A stretch of 64,000 nucleotides of DNA from Cladobotryum mycophilum (taxonomy: Eukaryota > Ascomycota > Sordariomycetes > Hypocreales > Hypocreaceae). Shown in pieces: positions 33,501-44,219 of the stretch (positions within the stretch are counted from its first letter, which is position 1; each line of letters starts with the position of its first letter). Below the pieces are notes generated by a model that was not told the origin of the DNA, did no database searches, and was given only the letters and a program-made list of their open reading frames with translations. The stretch spans positions 1,426,001 to 1,490,000 of the forward strand of contig CM071591.1 of the NCBI GenBank assembly GCA_036429605.1, written 5' to 3'. Position numbers and translations under genes: made by a program.

Positions 33501-34646
33501 GTTTTGTTTTGGCGAATGGACAAATATGAGTGCTAGGATTCAAAAAGAGGGGAAGTGACCGATAGTCATACGATAAAAGAATAAATAAAATAAAAAGTCT
33601 CGTCGTCTTACTGTATGTATGACAAGACAGAAGAAGACCTTTATCACCAAGCTGCGCCAGTCGTACACACAGACACACAGACGCAGACACAGACAACGCG
33701 ATGAAGATGACGAGGAATGACTAGAAACCTTCAAGATCTTCCTTCTTTTTCTCCACGACTAGGAGGACCCCGTCTTTCTCCGTTACCGGTTCGGTTGGCT
33801 TTTTTAATTGCCACGCCAAGCCGATGTTGCTTCGAGTGAGATTTTCCCACATGCCAACCAAAAACAGAAAAAATGGCATTGACATCTTTCTTCCCTCCCC
33901 TCCCCCAAGGGTAACCCCGTATGTATTATTAGTCCTTTGCTCTCATTTGGCCGCTTGCATCGCATTCATTCCCAATGTCTTATCCTAGTGAATGTCCCAT
34001 CATCATCCTCCCTCCTCTCTCTCAATGGAACCTCCCACAGGCAGACTAGACCAGAGCCGGAAGGTCATATAATCTTACTTTTTCATCGCCAATGCCGAAA
34101 CATGCAGGGTTCGGTAACTTTCTCCGGAGAGAGTTGGAGAACTTGCAGGGGTCGGTATTTAGAGCATGGTGGTTCATGCACGTTTGGGCCGTTCGCTTAT
34201 CTTTCCATGTTCCCTTCGATGAAATGAGGACGAGCAGTAGTAGACAAGAGCCAGTCCAAGGGCTGTTTTAAAAGAGAGTCAGTCAGCCGGGCAATTGAAG
34301 AGTGCAAGGCTGTATGTCTGTCTGTCTGTCTGGCTGGCTGTCTGTGTTGTTCTGGGTTTTGGTTTTTGTCTGAGAAGATAAACTCCTAGTCGGTCCGATC
34401 CCTGCTAGACACACACGCTTTGGGTTGGCAAAGGTTCAAAGGTTGGGTCTTGTCAGCTGCAGGTCTCATTGCACTGAATCGCCACCAAAGCCAGGGACCT
34501 GAGCTTGCCATTGTTGGACAAAAACTGGTCGCGTCCTTGGTTTTTCTTATCAGGAAGAACATGACAATACGGTGCAGCGGCGTCTGACGACACTTTCGCA
34601 TCCTGTCCCACACCACATCACCATCACCATCTTCAAGTGTATCAAT
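33501..34646. promoter_or_regulatory. divergent promoter region with a TCTG microsatellite
   Basis: 1.15 kb between the glucosyltransferase and DUF2985 genes. It contains CT-rich blocks (about 33885-34020) and a TGTC/TGGC tetranucleotide array at about 34314-34346. No additional gene seen. Confidence 0.55.
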
Positions 34647-36055
34647 ATGGCGACGACAACGACAGCGACAACGACAGATGGTATTATCGGCCGCGCCCGA
34701 CGGGCCTCCCTCTCCGTCATAAATGTCAACCCTCAGCTGGGCATGTGGCAGGCCGCCGGCACCGCAATCGCACAGGCCCCAAATCTGACAGAACTTCGCG
34801 ACGTCGAACTGGGCGGGGAGAACATCACATTCAACGCCCAAGGCCATTCGGCGCGTCTCGCCGCCGTTCACGAGGACACTGGTCAATTGTCGCTCGTGAA
34901 ATCGAATACCAACAGGACAAATCCATTCGAGGGGTCGCAGCCCGCAGGCGATCGCAAGCGCTCAGCGATAATTGACGAGGTCCCCGCGGAGAGCGCACCA
35001 CCCAGCGCAGACCAGCAGCAGCATGACGACGATGAGAAGCACCCCCACCGTCATCATCACCATCACCACCATGGCCTGTTTCACAGACGACACAAGGAAC
35101 ACAAAAAGGCAGATTGGGGTCCGACTATCAAGCATGGCCTACAAGCCTTTTGGAAGTTCTTCCTCACACCATCCGGGTTTTTAATAACCATTTATTTCCT
35201 AAATATTGTTGTCCGTAACCCCTCCACGGACAGTATGAAGACTGACCAGAATTTTGCTGACAATGATGTATAGGCATGGGGTGTAAGTTCTTCAAATTAT
35301 CGCTTTCACGCATTTGCGCACGCAATCAGAAGCGCTGCGTCTCATCAATTGGTTTCGCCATGATGATCATCCCTCAACTCTCCAATTGCTAACAAATGAT
35401 TGTGCTAATTAGGCCATGTTGTTCTTCCTTCTCCTCAAAGCTGCGCCAGCCATGAACCACCCCAGCGCCGATGACGACTCCTCCCCCGAAAGAAGTGGCT
35501 CGAAGTAGACAGCCAGATCCTCAACGCCCTCTTCTGTGTCACGGCATTCGGGCTCGCCCCCTGGCGCTTCCGCGATTTGTACTTCTTCATTCGTGCCGCT
35601 CACTTCAAAAACGCAGCGGCAATGCGGAGGCTCGCTGAGCAGAACAAGTCCTGGTTTCGACCGCCTGCCTGGGCGACGCAGGATGAGGAGATGGCAACGA
35701 CGACGATGAGTGCGACAAAGTCGACATTCACGGGCCAATTGGCACCACCGACGCCCCTTTGGAAGCTGGGCTTCACCATATGGATGATGGTCTGGAATAC
35801 TCTGCTGCAAGCCGTGCTATGCTTTTTCATGTGGCACTATAATCGTATTGACCGGCCCGTGAGTGACAACGTCTCCTTTCCCTTCTTTCATCCCTCAATG
35901 CTCTCAGTCGCTGACACCACATTATGCAGTCATGGGCTACAGGAACCTTTATTGGGTTAGGTTGTGGTGTGTCCATGTTTGCAGGTTTAATGTCATGGTG
36001 GGAAGGACGGAAAGTTAAGAAAATTGAAGGTCCAGAAGTGAAGATTGTCGAATAA
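34647..36055 (+). CDS. DUF2985-family membrane protein with a 9-nt microexon (one-base deletion in the assembly)
   Basis: Fungal integral membrane protein of unknown function. Exons 34647-35210, 35274-35282 (only GCATGGGGT), 35413-35858 and 35930-36055. The microexon lies between two phase-0 introns, with TTGCTGACAA/TATAG before it and GTAAGT after it, and supplies Ala-Trp-Gly in YFLNIVAWGAMLFFLLLKAA. The N-terminal 150 residues are polar and include a run of seven His. About four membrane segments follow, and the conserved tail is DRPSWATGTFIGLGCG...SWWEGRKVKKIEG. In exon 3 the assembly frame runs into TAG after DDDSSPERSGSK. One extra C in 35483-35487 gives SSPRKKWLEVDSQILNAL and a 381-aa protein in phase throughout. 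Convergent with the NLR gene. Confidence 0.87.
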
Positions 36056-36488
36056 GGGGCAAAGTCGGCTACGAATCATGCATAGACTGTGACTAGTTTG
36101 TACACTTTAGCCATGGAAGTTATGTCTTGTCGTTGCGATGTGTTGCATTGGCCATGTCAGGATGCGACAACGATGCTTTCTTCAAGGTCGGCCTTCAATC
36201 ATAGACTGTACCTGTACCGTATTACTCTTTAATTATATTTCATACAACTACCACGACTTCTAGGTACCTTCCAATTTGACGGTCTTGTACTCGTTTTGGG
36301 TCATTAGCTATCCTATATCCCTAGAGTTTTAGATTTAGTCATTCAGCATTTAGTTAGGTCTTATAGTTTTTAGATAGACGAAAAAACGACTCCATAGTGT
36401 TATATTACGAAATTAGTACTACAGGATACTTCATTGCGTTGTTTATAGGTGCGGTAGCCAATCTGTAGACCCCCAATCTCCAGGGAAC
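36056..36488. other. intergenic between convergent genes
   Basis: 3' flanks of the DUF2985 gene and the NLR gene; AT-rich in the middle, no gene. Confidence 0.6.
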
Positions 36489-39400
36489 CTATCTACACAT
36501 GTAATATTTCTCCAGTATCGTCCTGACCTCATTTTCGGGCACACCAATGTCAATCAGAACCTTTCTCTTGCCATAACCTCTGTTAAAACGATCCCTTCCT
36601 TTATTCCTCACTCTTGCAGCAAACTCATTCCAAACGTTAGGATTCTGTTGTGCACTTGAGGATAAGATGCTTGGGTCTGCTCCTGCCTCTTCAATCAAGT
36701 ACTTGACTATCTTAATGCTCTCTCTCTGCCTGAAAATCGCAGCACCTAAGGCACTCCCATACATTGAATTTGGTAGATGCGCATTCACATCAGCTCCGTG
36801 CTCCACCAAAAGTCTGGCACAGTTCAGCGAACCTCTGCTTGCAGCTGCTGCTAATGGACTACCAAACTCGCTTTCAGTCGCAAGATTTACATCTGCCCCA
36901 TATTTTAAAAGTGACTTGGCTGAAACAATTTTATCGAAATACGCAGCCGCTTCCAAGGCACATCCGAATCTGCATTTTTTCACACCGGAAGTTGGGATCC
37001 GCTCCTGACTTGAGAAAACTTTCGACCAGACTTGGAATGTAAGCGCTGTAACAAATAGCGCTTAGTCTGCCTTTGATGTTGAGATTTGGGTTGTTGCAAC
37101 CTCGAGTCAAGAGAAGCTTTATGGTTTCAAATTGCTGCCGACCAATGGCTTCAGCTAATGCACTTCCACGTCCGCCATCCAGGATTCTGTTTGGATTGCT
37201 TCCCTGGTCAATGAGATCAGAACAGAGTTCACGATGACCATATTTAGCAGCGATTGCTAATAAATCTAGCCCTTGGTCATTGACCTGTGAGACGTCGATA
37301 TCATCATCCCACCAGTCTTTGAGAAATCCATGAAAGCCTAAAGCGCAAATCCCAAAAATGGATTTTTCGGTCGGTTTTAGATCATCAAAGTCGAGCATGT
37401 GGTATGGACGAGCACTTTTGACAAGCATGTGCCTACGCCATGCCTGATACTGCCGACTGGAAGTTTTCTGAGGTCCTTCAACCCCCAAGAAGCGTTTAAG
37501 GACCTGTGGTACTCTAATTGGCTCTTGGTCTGGGTTCGCAGTGCTCTTCACATGCCACACCCAATGCTTCCTTGTATATTCTTGAAGAGGATGTCGAGGG
37601 TCTAGATGATTGTCAAGATCAGGCGTCTTCTTGAGGAAAAGTTCAACATCCTCTTCCAACGTAGGTAGTGTCCAACTCGAGTAGCAATCAATCAAACACG
37701 AAAGCAGCAATATTGCTATATCTTCCAGTGCTTCGTCTACCCATATCTTGTGTGTGACTTCGAAATATTCTGCCACTGATGCATGCGGAAACTTCCACAC
37801 CTCCAGCTGAGAGTCCTTGACAATCAAGTGGGAACAGATAGACTCCAGGTCTGACTCAGTAATAGAACTCGATAGTTTGAGGGCATCTTCCGCGTTGTCA
37901 TCTATCTGGCTGGCCAACCGAACTACGCATCGAATTACTTCGCTTGATGGTGGCTCCCGAGCGCAAATAACCCATTTAACTGCTCGCTGTAAGATGACTG
38001 CCTCGTGGGCTTCCATTTTGTCGTAAATCTCATTGTAAGCCTCTGTAAGACTACTAGGAAGCTTCCCCAGCCGTGCACGAATGCTTTCCTCGGTTTTGAA
38101 CCTTTTTAGCTGGGCCCATTGAAGGTATGCCCATCTGAACCTGTGTCTTTGTTAGCATGCCCCCAAATAGACTCCAATAAATAGGAATGATTCCGGGAGC
38201 TAGATGACCTACATTCCATCGCTTTGGCTCATGATTGTTGTCTTCACCTCCACTTTCACTTCATCCGAGATTGATTTCCATGCTCTGCCAGATTTGCCCA
38301 TCTCCTCTTCAATATACCTTCTAATATCGTCCTTATTGTCGATAGCGTCAATCTCAACTAGGTTTTGAGAATTCAGAGATTCTTCAATGTCGGCTTCTTT
38401 GCGACTAGCAATGAAGACCTTAACAGAGCGTTTGGCCTCTTCCACAAGACTGCGCAAAGTATCGGCAAGAGTCACTCTTGCTTCCAGCCCGCATTCATCC
38501 AACGCGTCTAATATCAAGACGGTACGGGGGTAAGAGTTCACAAGCTCGGACAGTATCTCCTTGCATTCATTGAGGCTAAAATTTCTTAGCTCTTTCTCTG
38601 CTTTGCAGTACATATCGTACGTATTCTTGTGCATCATGGTTGGATGATGTGGTACTTGGGCAAGTTGGCGGATGTAACTTTGAAAGATGCACTTGGGATC
38701 TCGTCGGACGGGATCCGAACGAGTGCAGTAGAAGTAAGCAAAGCCCTCGTCATGTTTAACTGTCTCTTTCTGGGCGACTTTGAGGTCTAGCCAATACCGA
38801 TCAATCACTTTCGAAGTCAAAAAGGACTTCCCTGCACCAACTAACCCAAAGAAAGTTAATTTATCTGCCCTTGTTGTACGATTCAGACAAAGAGATAGAA
38901 ATACGTACTTTTACCTTGAAGCCATAGAGTTGAGGACCGACTTGACGTTTCCCATTTGTGAAATTCCTTGTGCTTCAACAACCACTCGCATGTCTCTGGA
39001 GTTCTTGCTTCCCTCTTCTCAATATGATGATCTCCAACCGGGATGGAACTGATATAGTTTAGAGCCTTTTGAAGATCTCTTTGCTTAATCTTCTCAAGCA
39101 ACTTTTCGACACGATTATCAATGCGCCTAAGCGGTTCATCAAGATTCTGCAAAAGCCTCTTATGCTCCTGTAGCTCCACCGCACCGCAAGCTTGAACTGT
39201 CATTGCTAGCTTGCGTTCGCACTCAGACAGGGTCGACAACAGCTCTGCTCCTTCCCCAGCATGTATGAGGGCACGAAGAAACTGTTTTCCTTGTCCCTCA
39301 TTTAGGCGAATAAATGCTTGGGCGAGGAGCTCCAACGATGTTTTATATAGAGCAACGAGGGCTTTCTCCAGGCCCTCCATCACCGTGTTGGAAGGAGCCT

Positions 39401-40249
39401 GGCAAAGATACACAATCTCGTAGACCTTTCCCCGTCTAATGACGTCGAGAACCTTGTCAGCACAGCCAAAGATGGCCACAAGATCTGCACATTGAGACAC
39501 GTTTGCCTTTTGTCAAAGTCAATAACGAACAGCAAGAGCACCAAAAAACGCACGGACATACCTTCATGAGTACTTTAAGTGCTGACCAGACGACAGGAGA
39601 CGGTGCAGGGGCAAAGTTAATGGCGATGTCCCCAATTGTTGTCACCCACATTACCACCCTGTCGGCGTAATCTCTCCATATGATCTCACGGTCCCCCACC
39701 TTGAGCTTCGGAGTTGCATCCTTGTATTCCCCTTCTCTTTGCCGAACAATAGTGACAAGATCTTCCGTCCATTTTTCACCATTTTCATCGGTCGAGGTAC
39801 TTTTAATCCATTTTTTGGTCTTTTCATCCAGCTGTTGATAAGCTTGGGACCATGGATCTGGTTCAGTATTGATGCTATTTTGAGACTCGAGAGGCTCGTC
39901 GCACGAAGGGCTCGGTTCTATCGGAGCAGAAGACTGGACAGGTGATTCGATAGAAGGCAGTGTGTCATCCTCTGTAGATTCCACCAGGGGGCTCCGGTGG
40001 AGGACGGGATAGATGATTCGATAGAAGGCGGTACACCCTCTTCTGTCGATCCTCCTAGAGGGAGTTTGGTGGACGACGGGACAGGCGAGTCATATACGCT
40101 TGTGACAGGCGATGATTCTGGATTCGGGATCAAACCAGAAGAATGATTTGCTTGAGGATGTGTTTCCCCCTGAACTTCCTCTTGAAAAAAGATACGAATG
40201 CCTCGCGGCGGCGGCCCTTGACGCGTTTAGATTGCGTGTCACCAGCCAT
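36489..40249 (-). CDS. NACHT-ankyrin NLR (STAND NTPase) protein (frame breaks in the assembly)
   Basis: Fungal NOD-like receptor, a class tied to allorecognition and incompatibility. Exons 40249-39562, 39506-38909, 38840-38213 and 38140-36489. The N-terminal NACHT-NTPase domain includes WSQAYQQLDEKTKKWIKS. Walker A is assembled across intron 2 as LWLQGKIGAGKSFL when the GTACGT donor is used. Walker B is TVLILDALDECG. The C-terminus carries ankyrin repeats (LLLTRGCNNPNLN, LLKYGADVNLA, LLVEHGADVNAHL). The N-terminal linker has a 24-residue tandem repeat (PSIESSIPSS / PSIESPVQSS). Three frame problems: one base missing in each of the runs 40166-40170 and 39987-39991, and one base too many (or two missing) near the A run at about 36973-36985. 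With all three corrected the product is about 1188 aa; uncorrected, exon 4 ends at 36931 and loses the last repeats. The ATG at 40249 is the earliest start that fits. Confidence 0.82.
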
Positions 40250-41307
40250 ATTCTTGGCGGCAAAATGTCGCAGGCGACAAGTTCTCGACTAATCCGTTTC
40301 GGCGTCACTACTTCTACTCAATTCATATAAATAGAGAAAATAATGGCGAACGCTTTTGTTGATGAAGCAAAGGCCAACAACCTCAATTTGTTGCCCGAGA
40401 GGTTGGGCATAAATGCGGAAACGTGACCGCTGGCTACAATACATGGCCTCCCCAGCCGGCCGCGTGTGGCATGCATGCATATGGTAGGAAAACGGCCTGG
40501 AAGGCTCCAGTGACAACAATATCCTATCAGAATATAGGAAATGACTGCATCTCCACTCCTAAATTATTACATAGTTCATCAACTGAGTGCGCCTAATAAG
40601 AGTCACTGATGTTATATACTTCTTAAACGGGAAATAAACATATACATATATATGTGGCCTTTTCATTGTTTGACGACATGGACCGAAAGAAACTAATTGA
40701 ACAAATCAAGCTCCTATATTATCATAAATGCCAACCCTCATAATCGCTGCATAGATGAGTAATTGGATGACAGGATCTAGAAGCCCACAAATTTTCTTCA
40801 CGCCAACCACTTGCCCCATCACATGTGCGTAGGTGCTTAACGAATGCTTCGTTTGCGATGGGTAGACAAATCAAGCGAACATCAGTGGCCCAAAGTGCTT
40901 CTTTATATAATTTCATTGATATCCTATATGTTATTGTGGTGGTTCTTCTAATTCTACCCTTTTGACGTGCTATATCCAGATCCTGTAATGAAGAACAGCT
41001 TGGAGAGCTCCCCCAAGGTGGTGATGATTTGTGGTGCTAGGCTCAAGGTTGGCTGAGAGCATCGTAGCAAATTGGTAACAGGACAGCTGTGGAGCGAGAT
41101 TGTGATTGAGGAAAAGATGATCTGTCGTAAGAATAATGGTTGAGTAGTAGTGGTTTTGGTGATTACAGAAGAAATGAGGAATCCAGAGAATGAAAGAGTT
41201 CATTCTGTATAAGTCGTGAAGCAAGCATCTTACAATGGGGACATCTCTGATGCTCACCAGATCTTGATGCAATATTTCTTTGACAGCCGCCATCACAAAT
41301 ACTAGTT
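40250..41307. other. intergenic, upstream of the NLR gene
   Basis: No convincing gene. On the minus strand at 41296-41220, a short coding-like start (VKEILHQDLVSIRDVPI) is followed by a good GTAAGA donor and a possible second exon near 41115-40970. It has no recognisable family and I leave it unannotated. Confidence 0.45.
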
Positions 41308-41396
41308 GGTTTCGTGGTCTAGTTGGTTATGACATTTCGTTAACATCTCTGTTGACACCACCGAAAAGGTCCCCGGTTCGAGCCCGGGCGAAATCA
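41308..41396 (+). tRNA. tRNA-Val (anticodon AAC) with 15-nt intron, copy 2
   Basis: Identical base for base to the copy at 10817-10905, including the 15-nt intron after position 37. The flanks are unrelated. Cloverleaf and anticodon AAC as for copy 1. Confidence 0.95.
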
Positions 41397-41399
41397 CTC

Positions 41400-41411
41400 T
41401 TTTTCTTTTTT
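41400..41411 (+). terminator. RNA polymerase III terminator of tRNA-Val copy 2
   Basis: Two T runs (five and six T, split by one C) begin 4 nt after the tRNA. Confidence 0.7.
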
Positions 41412-41598
41412 GGCATCGCTAAATGCTGGTCAAGGGACGATGTAAGACACCACATCCACGCATTGATGTTGATTATTAAAGAGAAAATCTCAACAGTGAG
41501 CGACAAGGAGAAAAGGCAGTTTGACTTTACAACATATGACCTATCTAATAAGTAGCATTTCTACAACATCATCCACATGGCCCTGTCCTGTATTTTCC

Positions 41599-42197
41599 CT
41601 ACCGCCGCCAAAGAGAAGACTTCTCACCACCGCCGTAGCTAAGATCCTTCTCCAACTCGATAAAACACATGTCATCCGGCAATGCCAGGTTGCTGAACCT
41701 CTCGCGCGGAAATGGCGACGTCTCACCCGTCTTTCGGTATCCACGGCGCATATACCACTCAACGAGTGCCTTGCGCGTAGAAAGGGCATTTAGAGAAAAC
41801 TGCGCAACGCCCCACGTCCGATGGCAGTAATCTTCGGCGTAGGCGAGGACCTGGCGACCAACACCACCCCGCTGGCACCCCGGGTCCACTGCAATCATGG
41901 AAAGGCGACCAACGTCGGTGCCGCACTTGGAGACCTCGATGGTAGCCACGAGAGCCGCGGCAGCATCCTTGTCGGTGGGGGAGGAGTAAATGCCATCAAG
42001 GTCACCATGTCCGGCTTGGTGATATTGCTCATGACTTCCTCGACCTCAATTTTGAAGTGCGACGCGAGCTCCATGTTGCCCGTCCAGTCCAGTCTGCTGT
42101 CGTGGGCGCGAAAGGCGGATTGCACGAGCTGCTGAAGCTGCGGGGCATCGTCTGGAGTCGCGATGCGAAATTGGAGATTGACGTTGCCATCAGCCAT
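41599..42197 (-). CDS. GNAT-family N-acetyltransferase (one-base deletion in the assembly)
   Basis: Acetyl-CoA-dependent transferase with unknown acceptor. A single exon from ATG 42197. The N-terminal half reads FRIATPDDAPQLQQLVQSAF. The acetyl-CoA-binding part is LSMIAVDPGCQRGGVGRQVL, with the Q/R-x-x-G-x-G/A pattern as QRGGVG. A C-terminal ALVEWYMRRGYRKTGE is also family-typical. The frame breaks at TPPPPTRM. One extra C in the five-base run 41977-41981 (G on the plus strand) gives TPPPTDKDAAAALVATIEVS and an unbroken 199-aa protein, a normal GNAT length. No intron is needed. It lies 200 nt downstream of tRNA-Val copy 2 on the opposite strand. Confidence 0.87.
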
Positions 42198-42797
42198 CGT
42201 TGCTGCTTTTGAATGGGGGTGATTTAAAGGTTGACTGATATAAATTTGACGTCTTATTGATCCTGCGATAAAAGAGAACGGGGCGATACCACGAAATAAT
42301 TAATAGCTCGTTGTTAATCGCGATGAGATGGTGTTGTTGAGCGGCAGCTTTTAGGCTTTTTATTTTGGTGGTTCTTTGTCACATTGTCCTGATTTTACTG
42401 ACGATCACTTACCGACCACAGTTCAATTGAAGGAAAGGCGTGTATACGCAGCCCTTTCAACTACTCCTCCATACTTTGCAGCCTTGTTGCGATTAAACAT
42501 GTCATGATATACTCTCACAATAAGTGGCAAGGCGTAGCGTCTGATTGGCCGTACGCTTGGCTCAATCTTCATTACTAAACAAAGGCGCGCCTTGGTCAAG
42601 CCTAAGCAGTCGTCTCGCTCCTACAAGTACATTTATTTGACACCTGGACAGCTACAGAATATAACAGCTGAACATCTCCAATATTAATTACGATCCAGGG
42701 CGCGCATTTAGCTAGTCAACTTGGACTGACACGTGCACCTCATTGTGATGAAGGGAAAATAGCCAATATTCGACACCGAGCTATCTAAATACAAGAT
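42198..42797. other. intergenic
   Basis: Upstream of the GNAT gene; no gene recognised. Confidence 0.6.
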
Positions 42798-42878
42798 AGC
42801 TTCATAGTCTAGTCTAGCCGATCATGGCATATATTTCGTCAACGTCTCTCCATCCCTGGTTGGAGCTTGGGTGAGATC
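42798..42878 (+). pseudogene. degenerate tRNA-Val relic
   Basis: Aligns by eye along most of the tRNA-Val gene: AGCTTCA for GGTTTCG, TAGTCTAGT for TGGTCTAGT, ATTTCGTCAACGTCTCT for ATTTCGTTAACATCTCT, CCCTGGTTGGAGC for CCCCGGTTCGAGC and TTGGGTGAGATC for CCGGGCGAAATC. Most differences are transitions, many of them C to T or G to A. Part of the intron and variable region is missing and a few bases are inserted in the D arm. The acceptor stem no longer pairs fully, so this is unlikely to give a working tRNA. Confidence 0.6.
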
Positions 42879-44143
42879 TCATTTCTTTTCTTTTATTCTC
42901 TCTTCTTCTCTCTTCTTCCCTTTTCAACTTCGCTTAGGAAGCGACATACTTTGGCGAGGTAAGAACAGTTACGAAATGCCGTTTTAGACGTGAGACATGA
43001 TATACACACTAGATGCGCCAGGGTTAATATATGCCTTCAGCTTTGTTCCCAGGATCGTGACATGACTCGTAAATAAGTCCCCTTGGCAACCTTCATGGTA
43101 GAGAGCCGAAAAGGAAAAGAATGAGAATATGTATGTAGTCTAGGCAAGCAGTTGTCTTCCAAATGCCGGCTTCATTTACCGTTGAACCGATCTCAAGAAA
43201 AAACGTGGCAATGCAACCACATCTCAATCTTAATTGAACATCTTTGCTTCTCAGGCGAGCTCTCACCGCTGCTCTCAACCCGGTATATGGAATTTGAGCC
43301 AATGCAAGCCACCTTCAGCCTCTTCATCAATTTAGTAGAAAAGATTCAGCCTCGTTCGTCCATCACCGTGTGAGTGTCAGGTATCGGGTATCGCAAGGCC
43401 ATCGGTGTGATGTGTTGCCGTTCTGATCCAGGTGCCAGCCGCAAGAACATTCATCACAGGTTCGCAGTCATGACGGACTCACTGTATAATATGAAAGGCA
43501 ATTAAGAATGCTCACACGACATCCGGATACTGGGCTCCCTAATGTCCGATGCCCGCTTCTCATCCATCTTCCACACATCGGGTTTCCTGCAGAATCCCCT
43601 CTTCGCTCATGTCCGTGATTTCCCAACCGTTATCCCCCGAGTTATCCCCTTGCAGTAGAAATGTGACCACAAACCTCATGCAACATTTCCTGGATTGGGA
43701 AATATGTCTAAGGATCTGAAACAGGCAAGCGTTCAAAGCGCCTACATTCGATTCGTAATTGGGTCGTTGTCTCAGAGATCCAGCTGCATCCTGGCGCATA
43801 TGGAGCCCCCGAGAGCCAACCAGCAGTAGTCATTTTTTTCTTGGCCTCGCTTATATGCAGCATTCACCTAATGGCTGGTATCCCTCTCTCCCTTGGGGCG
43901 TTCATCTGACCTGAGGGGGGCGGTTCTAGAACTCGGACGACTGGAGGCTATGACGACAGGTCTGTCTCAACTGCCGAGCTATGACTGGGCATTCTCTGAC
44001 TTCACGTATCCACAGCCGAAACGGCCCCTCTTAACAAACGAATCGTAATTCTTCATCACTTCTAATATATATATCGACCAACAGCATCTATTCAAAATGG
44101 CATAGGCCGACGGCGTTGGTCTCAGGTCGGTTTTTTTGTGGCC
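42879..44143. other. intergenic
   Basis: A CT-rich block (TTTTCTTTTATTCTC type) follows the tRNA relic at about 42880-42930. No gene recognised; the minus-strand frame at 43799-43560 is open for 79 codons without family features. Confidence 0.5.
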
Positions 44144-44150
44144 TATATAT
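44144..44150 (+). promoter_or_regulatory. TATA box of the second P450 gene
   Basis: TATATAT lies 76 nt upstream of ATG 44220, with a short leader ending ACCACC-ATG. Confidence 0.5.
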
Positions 44151-44219
44151 TTGCTCGATGAGCGAAATAACGCTCGAGTCCTCCTTGAGTCCCTCTTCAT
44201 TCAGGACCTTCACACCACC

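Noticed and set aside
38881..38920. Donor GTAAAA at 38914 for NLR intron 2
   Set aside because: It would remove the first Gly of Walker A; GTACGT six bases on is a better donor and restores the motif.
36489..42197. Calling the NLR, DUF2985 and GNAT genes pseudogenes because of frame breaks
   Set aside because: Apart from one ankyrin-region break, each needs a single C/G at a five-base run and then matches its family over full length, so an assembly error is more likely.
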